The notes under the pieces: generated by a model
The model's input: only the letters and a program-made list of their open reading frames with translations
Database searches by the model: none
What the model was told of the DNA's origin: nothing
Made by a program: the position numbers and the translations under genes
Shown here: piece after piece, positions 19,141 through 28,752 of the stretch
Numbering within the stretch: the first letter of the stretch is position 1
Layout of the letters: every line of letters begins with the position of its first letter
Assembly: GCA_937148845.1 (NCBI GenBank)
Contig: CAKZRW010000096.1
Span: 1-60,764, forward strand
From: an uncultured Actinomycetes bacterium
Lineage (GTDB): Bacteria > Actinomycetota > Thermoleophilia > RBG-16-64-13
Reading direction: 5' to 3'
Length of the DNA stretch: 60,764 nucleotides

Positions 19141-21648
19141 GTGAACGTGGACCCACTTCGCACCGGTTGGGACCCACTTCAGGCTGGTTGGCACTTGCTC
19201 CGCAGGGATGAAGCTCAAGGCCAGCAGCAGGGCCCTCTTAGCTGGCAGGAGCTCTTTGCGCGAGCTCAGAGCGGAAGCCTCAGGCCTGATGACCTGGTCT
19301 GGCATCCGAGCTACCCCACCTGGACTCCGGCCGCACAAGTTCCCGGGTTGTTCGCCAACGCCGGTCGGCAGGGCCTGCCGCCTGCCCGCGGGTGGTTTTC
19401 TCGCTTCGGCTGGGTGCTTCCGGTGGTGACTCTGGTCGTAGTGGCTATTGTCGTAACCCTGGTCGTTGCCCTGCGAGACGGCGAGCAAGACGCTAGTTCA
19501 GGCGGTCCCGGGGGAACTCCCGGCGCAGCCACCAGCACCCCGCCCTATGAGACCCCATCAGTCGCTGCTCCGCCAGCCGAGCCGGACACCTGGCTCGTCA
19601 TGCTCTACCTAGCCGCCGACGACGAGATCCTCGAACAAGACATCGTCTTCGACCTCAACGAAGCCGAATTGATAGGCTCCAGCGACCGGGTCACCATAGT
19701 CGCTCAGATCGACCGGTTCGCAGGCGGTTCTGCTCCGAACAGGGACTTTACGTCTACCAGACGTTACCTGCTGACACAGGACAGTGACTTGAACCTCATC
19801 GGCTCCACCGAGCTGGCCGACCTGGGCGAGCTCGACATGGGAGATCCGCAGACCCTCCGCGACTTTGCCGTCTGGGCCGTCAAGACCTACCCGGCGGCAA
19901 GGCATGCCCTCATCCTAAGTGACCATGGCGCCGGGTGGACCGGCGGTTGGACCGACAACGACCCTCTGGCAGGAAGCGCCCTCAGCCTGCAGGAGATCGA
20001 CATGGCTCTGGCTGAGATCGTGGCCAAGACCGGGATCAAGGCTCTGGAGCTGGTAGGCTTCGATGCCTGCCTCATGGGGCAGCTCGAGGTAGCGAACGCG
20101 ATAGCGCCTCACGCTCGCTTTGCGGTCGCCTCCGAAGACGTGGAGTCTGCCGTCGGTTGGAGCTACGCCGGTTTCTTGCAGGCGCTTGTCGACGACCCCA
20201 GCATGACCGGCCGGGAGCTGAGCCAGGCCATAGTCGACTCCTACATCCGCCAAGACGTCCGCATCAACGACGATGAGGCCCGGCGCAGGCTCACTGGAGG
20301 TGACTATCCCCCGGAAGAGGTGATCGAGGTCCTGAGCCGTGACATGACGCTCGGAGCCATCGACCTCTCGGGCATACAGACCCTCGACGCAGCCCTCAAC
20401 GAGCTGGCTACTGCGCTCACGACCGTCGACCAGCGGCTGGTGGCGCGAGCCCGCACGCATGCTCAGTCCTTCGCCAACATCTTCAGCGAGAGCCGCAGGT
20501 CTTCGTTCATCGACCTGGGCCATTTTCTGGCTCTTCTGGCGGCCGGTACCCTCGATGAGCAGATCTCGGAGCTGACAGGCCGAGTCCGGGAAGCGTTAGA
20601 GCGGGCCGTCGTGGCCGAGTCCCACGGTCCCGGGCGCCCAGGAGCAAGTGGGCTTAGCTTGTACTTCCCGAATTCGGAGGAGTATGAGGCTACTTTCGAA
20701 GGTCAGAGGCTCAACTACGCCCCTTCTGTGGGCCGCTTTGCCACAGCCACCCTGTGGGATGACTTCCTCACCTACCACTACACGGGCAAGCCCTTCGATC
20801 CTGCCCAGGTGGACCTGAGCGTTGTCACTCCCCCTCGGGCTGGCCTCACCGACTTCGCTGAAGCCGCGAAACGTTCAGCTCCTCCCACCGGGGTCAGCAT
20901 CACCGCCCCCGGGAAAGGGGCCCTTTCCATTGCTCCCCTGACTCTGTCCCCGGTCGTTGTTTCGCCCGATGAGAAGGTCACTGTGTCCACCAGGGTCACT
21001 GGAAACAATATCGCTTACATCTATTACTACGTAAGCTTCTACGTGGAAGAGGACGGCTCGTTCCTGTCGGCGGACGCCGGCTTTGTCGAGCCGGGAGCGG
21101 TCAAAGAGATCGGCGGCGTCTACTACCCTGATTGGGGCGACTCCGGAACGGTCGACGTAGAGTTCGATTGGGAGCCTACCCTGTTTTTCATGAGTGACGG
21201 CGACCCTACCCACGACCAATTCGCCTTCTTCGTCCCCACCGTCTATGGCCCCGACGTTTCCGAAGACGTCTACACAGTACGCGGAACCTACACCTTCCGG
21301 GACACGGGGACCCGGGTCGTCGCTCGCCTCGAGTTCAACGGTCAGGGAGAGATGCTGGCCGTCTGGGGCTTCCTCCCGTCACCGCTAGGATCCGGGGCTG
21401 GCGCCTGGCATGAGATCACCCCCTCTCCCGGCGATACGTTCACGATCACCAAGGAGTTTCTGGAGTTCACCGACAATCCCGAGGGCGAGTTCGTCGATTA
21501 CGACGGGGACACGATGGTGTTCGGGGACCGGCCCTTCACCATGGTCCCCTACCGTGCCCCGGCTGGGGAGTATGCCTTGGGAGTAGGCGTGGAAGATCTT
21601 GACGGCAACCTTACCTGGGAGTTCGCCCGGATCGTGGTGCACGATTAG
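19141..21648 (+). CDS. Membrane-anchored clostripain-like (C11) cysteine peptidase with GYF_2 domain
   Basis: An 835-residue protein. Residues ~25-75 form a GYF_2-type domain (GPLSWQELFARAQSG ... DDLVWHPSYPTW). A single membrane segment follows (~85-113, VLPVVTLVVVAIVVTLVVAL) with no signal peptidase site, so the rest is probably extracellular. Residues ~140-520 are a peptidase C11 domain: WLVMLYLAADDEI at its start, the catalytic His in LILSDHGAGWTGG and the catalytic Cys in VGFDACLMGQLEVA. The C-terminal ~300 residues look like beta-rich domains. The start is GTG at 19141 behind GGGAGGGACG; a GTG two codons later is equally possible. GYF_2 on a C11 peptidase is an uncommon combination. Confidence 0.85.
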   Translation: MNVDPLRTGWDPLQAGWHLLRRDEAQGQQQGPLSWQELFARAQSGSLRPDDLVWHPSYPTWTPAAQVPGLFANAGRQGLPPARGWFSRFGWVLPVVTLVVVAIVVTLVVALRDGEQDASSGGPGGTPGAATSTPPYETPSVAAPPAEPDTWLVMLYLAADDEILEQDIVFDLNEAELIGSSDRVTIVAQIDRFAGGSAPNRDFTSTRRYLLTQDSDLNLIGSTELADLGELDMGDPQTLRDFAVWAVKTYPAARHALILSDHGAGWTGGWTDNDPLAGSALSLQEIDMALAEIVAKTGIKALELVGFDACLMGQLEVANAIAPHARFAVASEDVESAVGWSYAGFLQALVDDPSMTGRELSQAIVDSYIRQDVRINDDEARRRLTGGDYPPEEVIEVLSRDMTLGAIDLSGIQTLDAALNELATALTTVDQRLVARARTHAQSFANIFSESRRSSFIDLGHFLALLAAGTLDEQISELTGRVREALERAVVAESHGPGRPGASGLSLYFPNSEEYEATFEGQRLNYAPSVGRFATATLWDDFLTYHYTGKPFDPAQVDLSVVTPPRAGLTDFAEAAKRSAPPTGVSITAPGKGALSIAPLTLSPVVVSPDEKVTVSTRVTGNNIAYIYYYVSFYVEEDGSFLSADAGFVEPGAVKEIGGVYYPDWGDSGTVDVEFDWEPTLFFMSDGDPTHDQFAFFVPTVYGPDVSEDVYTVRGTYTFRDTGTRVVARLEFNGQGEMLAVWGFLPSPLGSGAGAWHEITPSPGDTFTITKEFLEFTDNPEGEFVDYDGDTMVFGDRPFTMVPYRAPAGEYALGVGVEDLDGNLTWEFARIVVHD

Positions 21649-21834
21649 GGAGACTCCCAGGGGAGCACATCCGCCTAGACTCGGCGCTGGCCACGGTATC
21701 CCCGCCGCTATACAATCAAGACCTGGCCGGAGCCAGCGAGCCAAGGACGGGCTTCGACGTCGCCTCCAGCGCGACTCCAAGGTTCTTGCGGAGATGGTCT
21801 CCGAGGAGATGAGCTCTCAGGAGAGGTGAGCACT

Positions 21835-22134
21835 ATGGCGGTCAACCTGACCATCAGGAACGTACCCGATGAGGTTGTGCGCAACCTGCGTAGTCGAGCG
21901 GCCTTGAATCAGCGCACCCTCAATGAAGAGATCATCGCCATCCTGCGCCAGGCCGCTAAAGGACAGGTGCCAGTCTCTCTGGAGACCTTGCTCGAGAAAG
22001 CCCAACAGAAGCGAGAAGCCCTCGACGAGCGAGCCTCCAAACTGCTGGCCGCCCAGGAGGAGGAGCACAAGAAGGCCGCCCAGCGCTTCGAGGATCTACT
22101 ATCTCGCCCCGACCTTGAGACGCCCGAGCCTTGA
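21835..22134 (+). CDS. FitA-like ribbon-helix-helix antitoxin, orphan
   Basis: A 99-residue protein whose first ~45 residues (MAVNLTIRNVPDEVVRNLRSRAALNQRTLNEEIIAILRQAA) match the FitA/Arc-type ribbon-helix-helix DNA-binding fold of VapBC-type antitoxins. The C-terminal half is a charged helix rich in Glu, Lys and Ala. The ATG has AGGAGAGG upstream; an in-frame GTG three codons earlier overlaps the ribosome site and is rejected. No PIN-domain toxin follows: the next gene is convergent. It may have lost its toxin or act as a plain repressor. Confidence 0.8.
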   Translation: MAVNLTIRNVPDEVVRNLRSRAALNQRTLNEEIIAILRQAAKGQVPVSLETLLEKAQQKREALDERASKLLAAQEEEHKKAAQRFEDLLSRPDLETPEP

Positions 22135-22158
22135 GGCGCCCGAGCCTTGAGGCGCTCC
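22115..22158. repeat. 16-bp tandem repeat, 2.75 copies
   Basis: The unit TTGAGGCGCCCGAGCC (first copy with one A for G) is repeated at 22115, 22131 and partly at 22147, running over the stop codon of the antitoxin gene. Confidence 0.8.
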
Positions 22159-22203
22159 GGGGACGCGAGACGCAGCGGGGCCCGGCTCACTCCCGACCAC
22201 CCC

Positions 22204-22247
22204 GGCGCGCGGAGCGCCTGCAGGGAGCGCCTCTCGCGCCACTTTTT
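22204..22247 (+). terminator. Probable intrinsic terminator of the antitoxin gene
   Basis: GGCGCG (22204-22209) pairs with CGCGCC (22235-22240) around a GC-rich loop that contains GGAGCGCC twice, and is followed by TTTTT at 22243-22247. It overlaps the 3' end of the convergent EamA gene. Confidence 0.55.
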
Positions 22248-23256
22248 AAGAGGGAGTGGAGCGCACGGGCCGTGACTGGCTATCGGGGCTTGCAGGCCCT
22301 GTCGTCGCTCGCGGAGCCAGGCTCAGGGTGATAATGCCGACGAGAGTCACCCCCATGCCCACCAACTTCAGGCTAGGAGGAACGTGGGCAAACACCGACC
22401 ACTCAAAGAGAACTACCAGCACTGAGTTGGAGCCGGCCACCGCGGTGGCCGGCCCCCCTGGTCCCCGGGTGACCGCAAGCTTTAGGAAAAGCATACCCAG
22501 GGCCAAGGTCGCACCCGCCAGCACCGCCCAAAGCACAAGAGCGGGCCTCTCCAGTCCAGGTAGACGACCGTACTGGAGCAGACTGTAGCCCACAGCGAGC
22601 AGACCGCAAGCGCCGGCAGCCAGCCATAGGATCAGCGTGGCCGTGACCGAGTCACCCCCCCGCTGGCCGATGTACTTGAGCAAGAAGTTGGTGGTGCCGA
22701 ACAGCACCATGGTGGCCAGACCGAAAGCGAGGCCGCGCAAGCTGGAAGCGGCCCCCCCGGCGAGAGCCATGACCACGATACCCCCGATGATGGCCAGCAT
22801 CCCCGACCACTGCCCCCTACCCAGGCTCTCTCCAAAAACCAGCCAAGCCGCCAAGGCCACGATCATGGCGTTGCACGAGGTGACAGCGACTATGGGGCCT
22901 TTGGCCGCGGGGTCAGCGGCCAGGCCCAACTTAAGGGTGAGCATGGCGGCGGCCAGACTCACCCCCGCGGCGACTGCGACCCAGGTTAGGCGCTTATCTG
23001 GCAGCCCCTTGAATGTTCGACCACTCAGGCCGAAACCTGCTGCCGTGAGGGCACCCACTCCGCCCATGGTGAGCCACAGAACGAACGGGGCGCTGACTGA
23101 TGCCGCGGAGTCACGACCGCTCCACTCGTAGATAGCGCCCAGCATGGCATTGGTGATGCCGTAGCAAAGGAACGACCCGAGAGCATAGAGCACCCACAAC
23201 GGCACTCGGAAGGTCATCGGCCGCGGCCCCGCTGCCCTAAGACCAGCGCGGGCCAC
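22246..23256 (-). CDS. EamA/DMT-family transporter
   Basis: A ~336-residue membrane protein with ten hydrophobic helices in two EamA-type repeats (first from VLYALGSFLCYGITNAMLG, second from LRGLAFGLATMVLFGTTNFLL). The family exports or imports metabolites such as amino acids. The start is uncertain: a GTG at 23256 and an ATG at 23217 are both in frame and neither has a convincing Shine-Dalgarno. It lies downstream of serA-serC on the same strand with a 55-base gap, so it might be co-transcribed and export a serine-related compound, but this is inference. Confidence 0.85.
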   Translation of the reverse strand: MARAGLRAAGPRPMTFRVPLWVLYALGSFLCYGITNAMLGAIYEWSGRDSAASVSAPFVLWLTMGGVGALTAAGFGLSGRTFKGLPDKRLTWVAVAAGVSLAAAMLTLKLGLAADPAAKGPIVAVTSCNAMIVALAAWLVFGESLGRGQWSGMLAIIGGIVVMALAGGAASSLRGLAFGLATMVLFGTTNFLLKYIGQRGGDSVTATLILWLAAGACGLLAVGYSLLQYGRLPGLERPALVLWAVLAGATLALGMLFLKLAVTRGPGGPATAVAGSNSVLVVLFEWSVFAHVPPSLKLVGMGVTLVGIITLSLAPRATTGPASPDSQSRPVRSTPS

Positions 23257-23311
23257 TCTGCCGAACCACCGTAGAACGTCCGTCGGCGCCCCGGGCCGAC
23301 CTTCCCCGGCT

Positions 23312-24460
<1,149 letters not shown>

Positions 24461-24480
24461 CGCAGAACTACTCCTTTCCT

Positions 24481-26076
24481 TCATTCACCCAGGGCGAGCT
24501 CGACAGCACGCACACCGTCGACCCCGGGGATGTTGCGCAGCTCGTCCAGGACCGACGCCGGCAACGGATCATCCAGAGCCAGGCCCATGACCGCCTTGCC
24601 CTCTACCTTCTTACGACCCACGTTCATGAAGGCGATGTTGATGCCATGGCCGCCGATGATGGTGCCTATGCGGCCGATCATACCGGGCACATCTTCGTAG
24701 CGGAGGAACACCATGTGGGCAGAGGGTTCGATGTCGATGTCATGACGGTAGACCTGGACCAACCGCATGCGGTTGCGAGGGCCGAAGACAGTCCCAGCGG
24801 TGTTGAGTTCGCCCTCTCTGTCCACTGCCTTGAGCGTGATCAGGTTGGTGTAGTCGGGAGAACGCCGATCCCTGGCTTCCGACACCTGAAGGCCCCGCTC
24901 CGCGGCTAGCGTGGGCGCATTCACGTAGTTGACCGTCTCTTCGGCTCCCACCTGCACCAATCCCTTGGTAGCAGCCAGAGTCAGGAGCCTGGTGTCCTGC
25001 TCGGCGATCTCGCCCGAGTACTGTACGGTCACCTTGGAGAGCGGACCTTCGGCTATGGAGGCCATCAATTGCCCCAGAGTCTCTGCCAAGGGCAGGAACG
25101 GCCCGATGGTCCTCATGGCCTCTTCGGAGACGGCAGGGATGTTGACCGCGTAGGAGACCACGCCGCCGGTCAGCCCAGCTACAATCTGCTCCGCCACGAT
25201 GAGGCCGGCCCTGTCCTGACCTTCGGTGGTGGAAGCCCCCAGGTGCGGAGTCATGATCACGTTGGCGAACTTGAGCAAGGGCGAATCCGAGGGAAGAGGT
25301 TCTTTGGAAAACACATCCAAGCCCGCCGAGGCCACCTGGCCGGACTCCAGGGCGCGGACCAAAGCCGCCTCATCGACGATGTCGCCGCGTGCGCAGTTGA
25401 TGATGCGCACCCCTTTCTTCATCTTGGCGAAAGCCTCGTCGTTGATCATACCGATGGTCTCAGGCGTCTTGGGTAGGTGGATGCTGATGTAGTCAGAGGC
25501 AGCGTACAGCTGGTCCGGAGTCTCCGCCCGTTCGATGCCAAGCTCCTCGAATCGTTCGGGCGAGACATAGGGATCGTAGGCGATAACCTGCATGCGCAGA
25601 CCCTTGGCACGCTGGGCAGTGAGCACTCCGATCTTGCCTAGACCAAGGATACCCAGGGTCTTCCCCGTGATCTCTTCGCCTTTGAACTTGGACTTCTCCC
25701 AACGACCGGCGTGCATAGAGGCATTGGCATTGGGGATGTCCCGGACTTGGGCCAGTAGCAGACCGAGGGCATGCTCAGCCACCGAGAGGCTGTTGGAGCC
25801 CGGGGCGTTGACTACCATGATGCCCTTTTGAGTGGCCGCCTTGACATCGATGTTGTCCACACCGACCCCGGCGCGGCCGATCATTTTGAGCCGGGTGGCA
25901 TTCTCGAGAATATCGGCAGTGACCTGAGTGGCCGAGCGCACGATCACCGCATCGTAGTCGTTGATCTTCTCTTTGAGCTCCGCATCCGTCATGTCGGTGC
26001 GGACCTCGACCTCGAAGTGCTGCTTGAGTATGTCAATACCTGTCTCTGCGATCTTCTCCTTGACCAGGACCTTCAT
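24481..26076 (-). CDS. serA: D-3-phosphoglycerate dehydrogenase, long form with ACT domain
   Basis: A 531-residue enzyme for the first step of serine synthesis. The NAD site GILGLGKIG, the substrate/catalytic segments [14 protein letters not shown] and [10 protein letters not shown], an intervening ASB-type domain and a C-terminal ACT domain ([27 protein letters not shown]) are all visible, so serine feedback control is likely. The start ATG 26076 ([12 protein letters not shown]) fits the family; a longer open frame upstream is not conserved. It heads the serA-serC pair. Serine is also the precursor for selenocysteine, relevant to the selenoproteins here. Confidence 0.95.
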   Translation of the reverse strand: MKVLVKEKIAETGIDILKQHFEVEVRTDMTDAELKEKINDYDAVIVRSATQVTADILENATRLKMIGRAGVGVDNIDVKAATQKGIMVVNAPGSNSLSVAEHALGLLLAQVRDIPNANASMHAGRWEKSKFKGEEITGKTLGILGLGKIGVLTAQRAKGLRMQVIAYDPYVSPERFEELGIERAETPDQLYAASDYISIHLPKTPETIGMINDEAFAKMKKGVRIINCARGDIVDEAALVRALESGQVASAGLDVFSKEPLPSDSPLLKFANVIMTPHLGASTTEGQDRAGLIVAEQIVAGLTGGVVSYAVNIPAVSEEAMRTIGPFLPLAETLGQLMASIAEGPLSKVTVQYSGEIAEQDTRLLTLAATKGLVQVGAEETVNYVNAPTLAAERGLQVSEARDRRSPDYTNLITLKAVDREGELNTAGTVFGPRNRMRLVQVYRHDIDIEPSAHMVFLRYEDVPGMIGRIGTIIGGHGINIAFMNVGRKKVEGKAVMGLALDDPLPASVLDELRNIPGVDGVRAVELALGE

Positions 26077-26223
26077 CTTCGCCCCTGTTCGCCTCGCTTG
26101 ACCCACCAGCCCGCCCGCAAACGCCACCAGCGGCAGCGCCATGCCGCGCAGGTAGCGCTCATGATACCAACGAGAAAGCTCGCTCGGGATAGCCCGACCG
26201 GAAAGCCCGCCCGATGGAACGTC

Positions 26224-26694
26224 TCAACGGCGGAGGGTGGCTACCAGCCTTTGCGGGTGAAGCAGGAGATCGAGCCCAGTCAAGATGTCCAGCACGACGA
26301 GGTCGGCACTGGCGACCGCCTCCGTCGCCGTACCTTCGGGGCCGAGGACACAAATGCCTATGGCCGCTTCTTTCAGCATGAGAACATCGTTCGCCCCGTT
26401 GCCCACCGCGACCACCCGTTCTGCCCCCAGGTCACGGACGAACTCCGCCTTCTGCAGAGCCTCATCGCGGCCGGCCTCCAGGACGGCGACCTGCACGCCG
26501 AGCTCGCGCCGTACCTGTGCAGCTCCCCCGTGGGTATCGGCAGTCAAGATCACCGGCCTGAGGAGACTCTTAAGCAGAGCCAGTCGGGGCGCCACGCCCT
26601 CCAGAAGCTTCCCGTCGAGACCGAGGGTGCCGTTGAGATCGAGCACCAGGTGCTCTAAGTCGTAAGTGCGCCGACCAGGTATGGACAGCCTCAT
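26224..26694 (-). CDS. HAD-family hydrolase, P-type-ATPase-like soluble domain
   Basis: A 156-residue HAD protein of the small soluble type related to the P domain of P-type ATPases. Motif I is DLNGTLGLDGKL, motif II lies in PVILTADTHGG, and motif III/IV is AVGNGANDVLMLKEA. The motif I Asn (DLNGT instead of DxDGT) removes the usual general acid residue, as in ATPase-type members. It sits ~150 bases upstream of serA on the same strand; a role as SerB phosphatase is possible from context but not supported by sequence. Start chosen at ATG 26694 with GAGAGGC upstream. Confidence 0.8.
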   Translation of the reverse strand: MRLSIPGRRTYDLEHLVLDLNGTLGLDGKLLEGVAPRLALLKSLLRPVILTADTHGGAAQVRRELGVQVAVLEAGRDEALQKAEFVRDLGAERVVAVGNGANDVLMLKEAAIGICVLGPEGTATEAVASADLVVLDILTGLDLLLHPQRLVATLRR

Positions 26695-26716
26695 AGTGCC
26701 TCTCGTAGTGGATGGC

Positions 26717-26757
26717 GGGCCGGCGACCGGCGGCGAAACGCCGCCGGTCGCCGGCCC
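26717..26757. terminator. Very long perfect hairpin (19-bp stem, AAA loop)
   Basis: Bases 26717-26735 are perfectly complementary to 26739-26757 with an AAA loop; almost all G/C. It lies between the peroxiredoxin and HAD genes on the minus strand. There is no T tract, so it could be a terminator, an attenuator or an mRNA-stabilising element. Confidence 0.6.
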
Positions 26758-26829
26758 CAAGTCCGTTCTCCTCCGCCGCCAGCTGCCGTCCGTCGCCAGC
26801 TGCCGTCCGTCGCGGGCTGCCCTTCGCTA

Positions 26830-27549
26830 CTAGCTCTTGACGACCTTGGCCAGCACTTCCTCTTTGGAGAGCTTCCGCGTACAGAAGAACCAATCGTAGC
26901 AGGTCATGTCGCCGGCCTTACCCTCCATACGCTCCTTGGCCACACCACATGAACCCGCCGTGGGCACGATGACGTCATCCCCAGGTTGCCAGTCGGCGGG
27001 GGTGGCCACGCCAAAGGCGTCGGCCGTCTTCAGGGCTATGAGTGCCCGATACAGCTCCTCGAAATTGCGGCCGAGGCTGAGAGGGTAGTAGATGATGGCC
27101 CTTATGATCCCCTTGGGATCGATGAAGAACACCGCCCGGACAGCCTTCGTGGTGGCCTCACCAGGTTGGATCATTCCGTACTTGCGCGCCACCGTCATGC
27201 TGATGTCCTCGATGACCGGGAAGGTCACCTCGACGTTCTTCATGCCTCTGTACTCTATTTTCTCCTTGATCGTGCGGAGCCAGGCGATGTGGCTGTACAG
27301 ACCGTCGACGGAAAGACCTACCAGTTTGCACCCGGCCTTCTCGAACTTGTCCTGCATGCTCGCAAAGGTCATGAATTCAGAGGTGCAGACCGGGGTGAAA
27401 TCAGCAGGATGACTGAAGAGGATGACCCAGCTCCCCTCGTAGTCCTTGGGGAAATCGATCTCCCCTTGGGTGGTCACAGCTTTGAAAGCCGGCGCCTTGT
27501 CACCTATGCGAGGTAGGGCCGTGTATTCCTCATTCCCGGTGGGCTCCAT
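26830..27549 (-). CDS. Peroxiredoxin (Prx6/archaeal-type AhpC-TSA)
   Basis: A 239-residue thiol peroxidase. The peroxidatic Cys is in FSHPADFTPVCTSEFM, with the partner Arg in the KAVRAVFFIDPKG region. Length and the long C-terminal arm (CYDWFFCTRKL, offering two Cys) fit the Prx6-like group common in archaea and anaerobes, which reduces peroxides in the cytosol. The ATG at 27549 is preceded by AAAGGAG. It lies upstream of the HAD-serA genes but is separated by the strong hairpin, so is probably its own unit. Confidence 0.92.
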   Translation of the reverse strand: MEPTGNEEYTALPRIGDKAPAFKAVTTQGEIDFPKDYEGSWVILFSHPADFTPVCTSEFMTFASMQDKFEKAGCKLVGLSVDGLYSHIAWLRTIKEKIEYRGMKNVEVTFPVIEDISMTVARKYGMIQPGEATTKAVRAVFFIDPKGIIRAIIYYPLSLGRNFEELYRALIALKTADAFGVATPADWQPGDDVIVPTAGSCGVAKERMEGKAGDMTCYDWFFCTRKLSKEEVLAKVVKS

Positions 27550-27858
27550 CTTATGCCGCTCCTTTCTCTGGTCACTCTCGGCGTCGTCATTCTCGGCTCA
27601 GAGAGGCACGCCTCGTCGAAGACGCACTCCCGGCTAAAGACGCACGGCATATGTACCTAATAACTGGTCCTGCCAAACCCGACTTTGTCACCGGCGAACA
27701 CGCCTGTCTTCCTAGCCGCGGCGGGGATCACCGCGCAGAGCCCAAAGCGGGACCTGGCGACGCGGCTCAAGCCCCCGACTACCAGTACGGACCCGGGGAA
27801 CCGGTCTTGTGCTATAAACGCCTCAGACTGTGAATAGGCTAGTGAGGGGGATCAGGCG
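27550..27858. other. 309-base divergent intergenic region
   Basis: No supportable gene. It must hold promoters for both the peroxiredoxin gene (minus) and the DUF169 gene (plus). A TATAAA at 27813-27818 is a possible -10 box for DUF169 but no good -35 box is paired with it. Confidence 0.4.
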
Positions 27859-28662
27859 ATGACTTCACCCAGCGTCTACAACACCTACGGCGCCGACTTA
27901 GAGCGGATGATGCTGCTCCGGACCTTTCCGCTGGCCATCAAGATGCTTTCCTCGGAGGCCGAGACGCCCGCGGGCGCGGTGCGACCGAAGCGAGATCGCG
28001 GCGAACATTGGGCAGTGTGTCAGGTGTTCTCCCTCGCCCGCCGTCAAGGGGAGACTATCGCCATGTTCCTGGAGGACCACTGGTGCTTCGAGCCCATCAT
28101 CTCCTATGGTCTGGTCCCAACGCCACAAGACTACCTCGAAGGATTTACCAATTCCTTCTTCATAGCCGACAAAGAAGCAGCGGCCAAGCATGCCCGCGAG
28201 ATGACCCGCCTGCCCGTAGGTCAGTACCCCGGTATGGTCATCGGTCCCCTGAAGAGCGCCAACTACGAGCCGGACCTGGTCATGATCTACTGTACCCCTG
28301 GCCAGCTTCGCCACCTTCTCCTCTCCCTGCGCTACCTCCACGGCTATCAGGTGACCTCTACCCTTGACCCTATAGGCTCCTGCGTCCACTCGGTGGTTCC
28401 CTCGCTTCTCACCGGCGAGTGTGCGGTCACGGTTCCCGACCCCGGTGACTTCGAACGAGCTGGCGCCGATGAGGACGAAATGGTGCTAACCGTCCCTAGG
28501 AACAGGCTCAAGGAGCTGATGGGCGGGGTCTATCACTTCGAGGAGATCGATAGGGGCTATAGGCGCTTCAACCTCAGTCTGCACCACGACTTCAAGCAGC
28601 CGCCTTTCTACGAGGAGTATTTCCGCAAGTGGGGTTTGGACGGGCCCGCCGACAAGCGTTGA
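27859..28662 (+). CDS. DUF169 family protein
   Basis: A 267-residue DUF169 protein. The diagnostic arrangement is visible: an N-terminal Tyr-x-x-LE-like segment, PLAIKML, then AVCQVFSLARRQGETIAM containing the conserved Cys, followed by CFEP and later YCTPGQLRHLLLSLRY. The family is widespread in anaerobes and methanogens and its biochemical role is unknown. The ATG follows GTGAGGGGGATC. It is transcribed alone, divergent from peroxiredoxin. Confidence 0.88.
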   Translation: MTSPSVYNTYGADLERMMLLRTFPLAIKMLSSEAETPAGAVRPKRDRGEHWAVCQVFSLARRQGETIAMFLEDHWCFEPIISYGLVPTPQDYLEGFTNSFFIADKEAAAKHAREMTRLPVGQYPGMVIGPLKSANYEPDLVMIYCTPGQLRHLLLSLRYLHGYQVTSTLDPIGSCVHSVVPSLLTGECAVTVPDPGDFERAGADEDEMVLTVPRNRLKELMGGVYHFEEIDRGYRRFNLSLHHDFKQPPFYEEYFRKWGLDGPADKR

Positions 28663-28752
28663 CGTCTGCAGACGGCGGGAGTAGGTTGTAGTTGGTCGTC
28701 TTGGCCGCTGCGGGGACGAGGTCTTCGCTGCACTGCGCGGGGCGGGCTGCAC

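Noticed and set aside
18776-19177. 133-residue minus-strand open frame in the long gene-poor stretch
   Set aside because: Arg/Pro/Gly-rich composition typical of shadow frames in GC-rich DNA, no domain, no start signal, and it overlaps the clostripain-like gene start.
26077-26223. Riboswitch or T-box in the serA leader
   Set aside because: The ~150-base leader can form small hairpins but no conserved riboswitch core could be recognised.
26224-26694. SerB phosphatase assignment for the HAD protein beside serA-serC
   Set aside because: Motif I (DLNGT) and the short length fit the P-type-ATPase-like HAD group and not SerB; only the neighbourhood supports SerB.
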